Source: Epulopiscium sp. Nele67-Bin004
GTDB lineage: Bacteria > Bacillota_A > Clostridia > Lachnospirales > Cellulosilyticaceae
Length of the DNA stretch: 16,929 nt
Reading direction: 5' to 3'
NCBI GenBank assembly: GCA_002007315.1
Contig: LNZQ01000005.1
Location: 1 to 16,929 of the forward strand
Part shown: positions 14,381 to 16,929 of the stretch, piece after piece
Layout of the letters: each line of letters opens with the position of its first letter
Numbering within the stretch: the stretch's first letter is position 1
Notes under the pieces: generated by a model
The model's database searches: none
What the model was told of the DNA's origin: nothing
What the model saw: the letters and a program-made list of their open reading frames with translations, nothing else
Position numbers and translations under genes: made by a program

Positions 14381-15325
14381 ATGTACAAAAAACAATTTTT
14401 AACTATCACACTCACAGCAACGCTACTAACATCAACGACACACGCAACAACATTACTTATCAACGACCAAGCAGTCACTGCAGCAACAACAACTCGTGAC
14501 GGTGCAACTTTGGTGCCAGCTCGAACTGTTGCCGACGCACTAGGTGCATCACTTTGGTGGGACGGGGACAGCGAAAGTTTGTACATTTATAAAGAAGAAA
14601 CTACTATAAAATTAACAATCGGAAGTTTGCAAGCAAATATAGACGGTAGATATATAGCTTTGCCAACGCCTCCAATAATCGTGAACGAAACTACGATGAT
14701 ACCGCTGCGAATTGTAGCTGAGGCATTTGGAGTTCCTTGTGAATACGACTCTATAACAGACACCATTTTTATAAACTCATATCAAACTTTTGAAACTATA
14801 GAGCATTTCGCAGCAGATGAGATTATAGATTTAGACAACGCAAAGTTGCAAGTGTGTTACCTTACAGGGATAGAGTTTTGGAGACTGGAATATGAGGGTA
14901 TATCTGAAGATGAGGGACATATTTTGGGCGACCCAATGACAAATTATTATGTATATTCCGGAGGCAAAACTTTGGTGTATATGCACATGGTTCACGGGCG
15001 AGCATATTGCATTTCTGAGGACGGTCTCGTTCATGAGTACCAATTTGACGAAAAAACTATCAGCTATGAAGATATACCTGGAGGCGTAACTGTTAATCTG
15101 GCGGCAGAAATTTTGGAGCAACGTCTAGGTCCAGACGACTACTTATATGAAGGAACTCGAATCGGTGGCAACTACGTTAATGAATCCGACCGCAATTTTT
15201 ATATTTTTAGTGCAACAAACAACCTTGGCAAATATTATGTTGATACGAAATCTGGAAAAACGTATTATGCCGCTGGTATGAACTGGGGTACGATTGAAAA
15301 CTTTTTATATCGAGAAGATATGTAA
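14381..15325 (+). CDS. Secreted copper-amine-oxidase-N-domain-like protein
   Basis: 314 residues. A signal peptide (MYKKQFLTITLTATLLTSTTHA, cut near 22) is followed by a copper amine oxidase N-terminal-like domain (about 25-132). Its two characteristic blocks are GATLVPARTVADALGASLWWD and TTMIPLRIVAEAFGVPCEYD. Despite its name, this domain occurs alone in many secreted Clostridia and Bacilli proteins, is thought to aid wall or ligand binding, and carries no oxidase activity. The remaining 180 residues are not recognised; they are rich in aromatic and acidic residues and end in beta-like repeats around SDRNFYIFSATNN. No anchor is visible. It converges on an SLH-like surface protein across a repeat island. 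Confidence 0.82.
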   Translation: MYKKQFLTITLTATLLTSTTHATTLLINDQAVTAATTTRDGATLVPARTVADALGASLWWDGDSESLYIYKEETTIKLTIGSLQANIDGRYIALPTPPIIVNETTMIPLRIVAEAFGVPCEYDSITDTIFINSYQTFETIEHFAADEIIDLDNAKLQVCYLTGIEFWRLEYEGISEDEGHILGDPMTNYYVYSGGKTLVYMHMVHGRAYCISEDGLVHEYQFDEKTISYEDIPGGVTVNLAAEILEQRLGPDDYLYEGTRIGGNYVNESDRNFYIFSATNNLGKYYVDTKSGKTYYAAGMNWGTIENFLYREDM

Positions 15326-15328
15326 AAT

Positions 15329-15485
15329 ACGGGCGATTATTGCCATCACAAATAGCAAAAAAATCGCCCACGGGCAACAATGTACGGGCGGTCACTGGCC
15401 GCCCCCTATATCCCCAAATATAGCCGCCCTATATCCCAAATATAGCCGCCCTCTAATTCCAAATATAATCCTAAATATACCGCCC
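15329..15485. repeat. GC-rich island of palindromes and short tandem repeats
   Basis: In an otherwise AT-rich window this stretch has: ACGGGC three times (15329, 15370, 15384); an 8-base inverted repeat GGGCGATT/AATCGCCC (15331-15338 and 15362-15369); a near-perfect palindrome GGGCGGTCA-C-TGGCCGCCC (15386-15404); and CCGCCC four times (15399, 15424, 15446, 15480). Two of the CCGCCC copies begin units that read CTATAT-CCC-AAATATAG, themselves small inverted repeats. The pattern resembles interspersed REP-like palindromic elements common in gut Clostridia, and may also end both convergent transcripts. Confidence 0.75.
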
Positions 15486-15494
15486 GCTACATAT

Positions 15495-16664
15495 TTATTG
15501 CACGTTTTTTAATTTATACATAATTTCTGCAACTTCTGCAACTGTCAAAACATTTTGTGGCAACAACAATCCGCCATCTTCAATTATCCCGTGTTTAACC
15601 GCAAGTGCAACGCCGTTTGTTGCCCAATCCGCTATATAGTAACTATCCACAAAGCTTGGTGTCGTCGCAGTTTGTCCCGCCAACACTTTTCCAACGTAAG
15701 ACAAAACTTGTTGTTTAGTTGCATACTCGTTTGTGTTACTATATTGCACACCAAATATAGCATCTGCCATTTGTGACACAACCGCCGTCGTTGCATCAGC
15801 GTTCCAGTTTGTGTTTGACGCCAAAATGTTGTTTGATGTCAAATAATTGATAGCTTCGTCCTTTTGGTCAACACCTGTTTTTGCGATATAACTTACAATT
15901 TGGTCATCTGTTATAGGTGTTTTTTGCACACATAACGGTATGTAGGTTGTTACACCGCTTGAATCTGCTGTTTTTGCAACAAGTGCTTCATAATAAACTG
16001 CTGGATTGTCCCAATCTGCATAAGCTTCTTTTGGAATAACCGTAACATTTGCAACATACATATCGTTTCCGACATATTTCACGCCACTAATTTGTGGTTT
16101 GGCAGTCCACAATCCTCCTACGTCAGGCACTGAAAACGAAATTTCTATATAATTTGATGTAGCTTCAATAGATACTGGTCTATCAGATAAATAATCGACA
16201 TCTGCATACTTTCCGTTTGGAAGCTCAAACGTTGTTCCAAGATGGTCTATCATAAAGCGATCAAAGTTTTCACGTGTCATTTTTACCGTGCTATACATCG
16301 CTGTACCGATTCCAGGTAGTTCAGTGACACTCTCAACAATGTCAGATTCAAAATAATCGCCTTGTTTTACATAACCCATATAATTATACAACACATGGTA
16401 TGCAGTGTTAGATAGAAATTTTACGACCTGTGAAGTTGAAAAACTTTTTGCGTCATAAACGCCAGATTCTGTAGCTATTCCTAATTCTAGCAATTGCATT
16501 AAGTATGATATCCCATCAAAAACTAACCCCGTTTCAGCAACTCCGCTTGATACTCTATAATAACTTGGCGATACGTCTATCGTCGAAACTCCCGCATAAA
16601 CTGTTGGGCTACAACTTACGATTGCCATCGCCCCCGCCAAAACTTTAACAAATTGTTTTCTCAT
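15495..16664 (-). CDS. Secreted surface protein with diverged C-terminal SLH domains
   Basis: 389 residues. The signal peptide (MRKQFVKVLAGAMAIVSCSPTVYA, cut near 24) opens like those of the M60 protease and the larger SLH protein (MRK-A/Q-F). Residues 25-250 are unrecognised, with a helical first part and beta-rich second part. From about 265 the sequence shows weak SLH-like repeats (DEAINYLTSNNILA, 269-282), and the last (SFVDSYYIADWATNG to EVAEIMYKLKN, 337-387) is fairly clear. The usual TRAE motif is changed to TVAE, so wall binding may be weaker or specialised. ATG follows AAAGGAG by about 11 bases. It lies 20 bases after the stop of an upstream gene, probably in one operon with it. Confidence 0.8.
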   Translation of the reverse strand: MRKQFVKVLAGAMAIVSCSPTVYAGVSTIDVSPSYYRVSSGVAETGLVFDGISYLMQLLELGIATESGVYDAKSFSTSQVVKFLSNTAYHVLYNYMGYVKQGDYFESDIVESVTELPGIGTAMYSTVKMTRENFDRFMIDHLGTTFELPNGKYADVDYLSDRPVSIEATSNYIEISFSVPDVGGLWTAKPQISGVKYVGNDMYVANVTVIPKEAYADWDNPAVYYEALVAKTADSSGVTTYIPLCVQKTPITDDQIVSYIAKTGVDQKDEAINYLTSNNILASNTNWNADATTAVVSQMADAIFGVQYSNTNEYATKQQVLSYVGKVLAGQTATTPSFVDSYYIADWATNGVALAVKHGIIEDGGLLLPQNVLTVAEVAEIMYKLKNVQ

Positions 16665-16684
16665 TATTTTTCTCTCCTTTTAGA

Positions 16685-16927
16685 TTATAGTGTTATTCCA
16701 TATTTTTTATACAAATCGTCGCAATAATTTTCACCATCAATACGAACACGTTTCCATTTGCCATCATTATAATAAATGTAATCGCCAACGACAAACATTT
16801 CTTCTAAATCTTGCGAATTGTTTGTCACATCAAGCGATTGCAACTTACTATCTGCTGTTATTTTTACTATAGTATAACCATTTTGCCCGTCACGATTGCA
16901 AGGAAAGCCCCTCTCATAACTGTAGCT
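16685..16927 (-). CDS. C-terminal end of a gene cut by the right window edge
   Basis: The minus-strand frame is open from the edge for 80 residues to a TAA at 16687-16685 and contains no required start in the window. It reads as real protein (GYTIVKITADSKLQSLDV, EEMFVVGDYIYYNDGKWKRV) with two cysteines and many Tyr and Asp residues, suggesting a secreted beta-rich domain. The product is not recognised. It ends 20 bases before the diverged SLH gene and is probably its operon partner. Confidence 0.6.
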   Translation of the reverse strand, partial: SYSYERGFPCNRDGQNGYTIVKITADSKLQSLDVTNNSQDLEEMFVVGDYIYYNDGKWKRVRIDGENYCDDLYKKYGITL

Positions 16928-16929
16928 CA

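Overview
The window looks like a chromosomal segment of a low-GC, Gram-positive anaerobe of the class Clostridia. The evidence is AT-rich DNA, strong AGGAGG-type ribosome binding sites, three S-layer-type secreted proteins or exoenzymes, a type I dockerin, an Agr-like LytTR regulator, a cysteine-poor ribosomal protein S4 and a Uma2-family relic. I cannot name the species. No tRNA, rRNA, CRISPR array, integrase or transposase was seen.

Layout. Positions 1-1510 hold an apparent break point: the membrane N-terminus of a histidine kinase runs directly into the C-terminal three quarters of a U32-family protein, and both are incomplete. Positions 1485-8973 (minus strand) form a tight operon, transcribed in this order: a 1661-residue secreted M60-like metalloprotease with a dockerin, fibronectin and carbohydrate-binding-like modules; a 594-residue S-layer-homology (SLH) protein with a long Pro-rich stalk; a LytTR response regulator; and the kinase stub. 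The first two junctions are 4-base ATGA overlaps. Positions 9070-11150 (minus) encode an OmpR-type response regulator and its HAMP histidine kinase, also joined by an ATGA overlap and lying just upstream of the protease operon. A sigma-A-like promoter wrapped in an inverted repeat separates the two operons.

Positions 11385-12027 (plus) hold rpsD with a clear intrinsic terminator, followed by a decayed Uma2 gene. Positions 12677-14161 (minus) encode an unrecognised 494-residue protein with a long coiled coil. Positions 14381-15325 (plus) encode a secreted copper-amine-oxidase-N-like domain protein. It converges on a second, more diverged SLH-like protein (15495-16664, minus), which follows the tail of another gene cut by the window edge. 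Between these convergent genes is a GC-rich island of nested palindromes and short tandem repeats.

How it works together (inference): the main unit makes and anchors a large extracellular protease that probably acts on glycoproteins or mucin. The protease carries a dockerin but no SLH, while the next, translationally coupled gene carries SLH domains but no recognisable enzyme. An enzyme/anchor pair with its own regulator is the most interesting reading of the window. The neighbouring two-component system may respond to the envelope or control the same operon.
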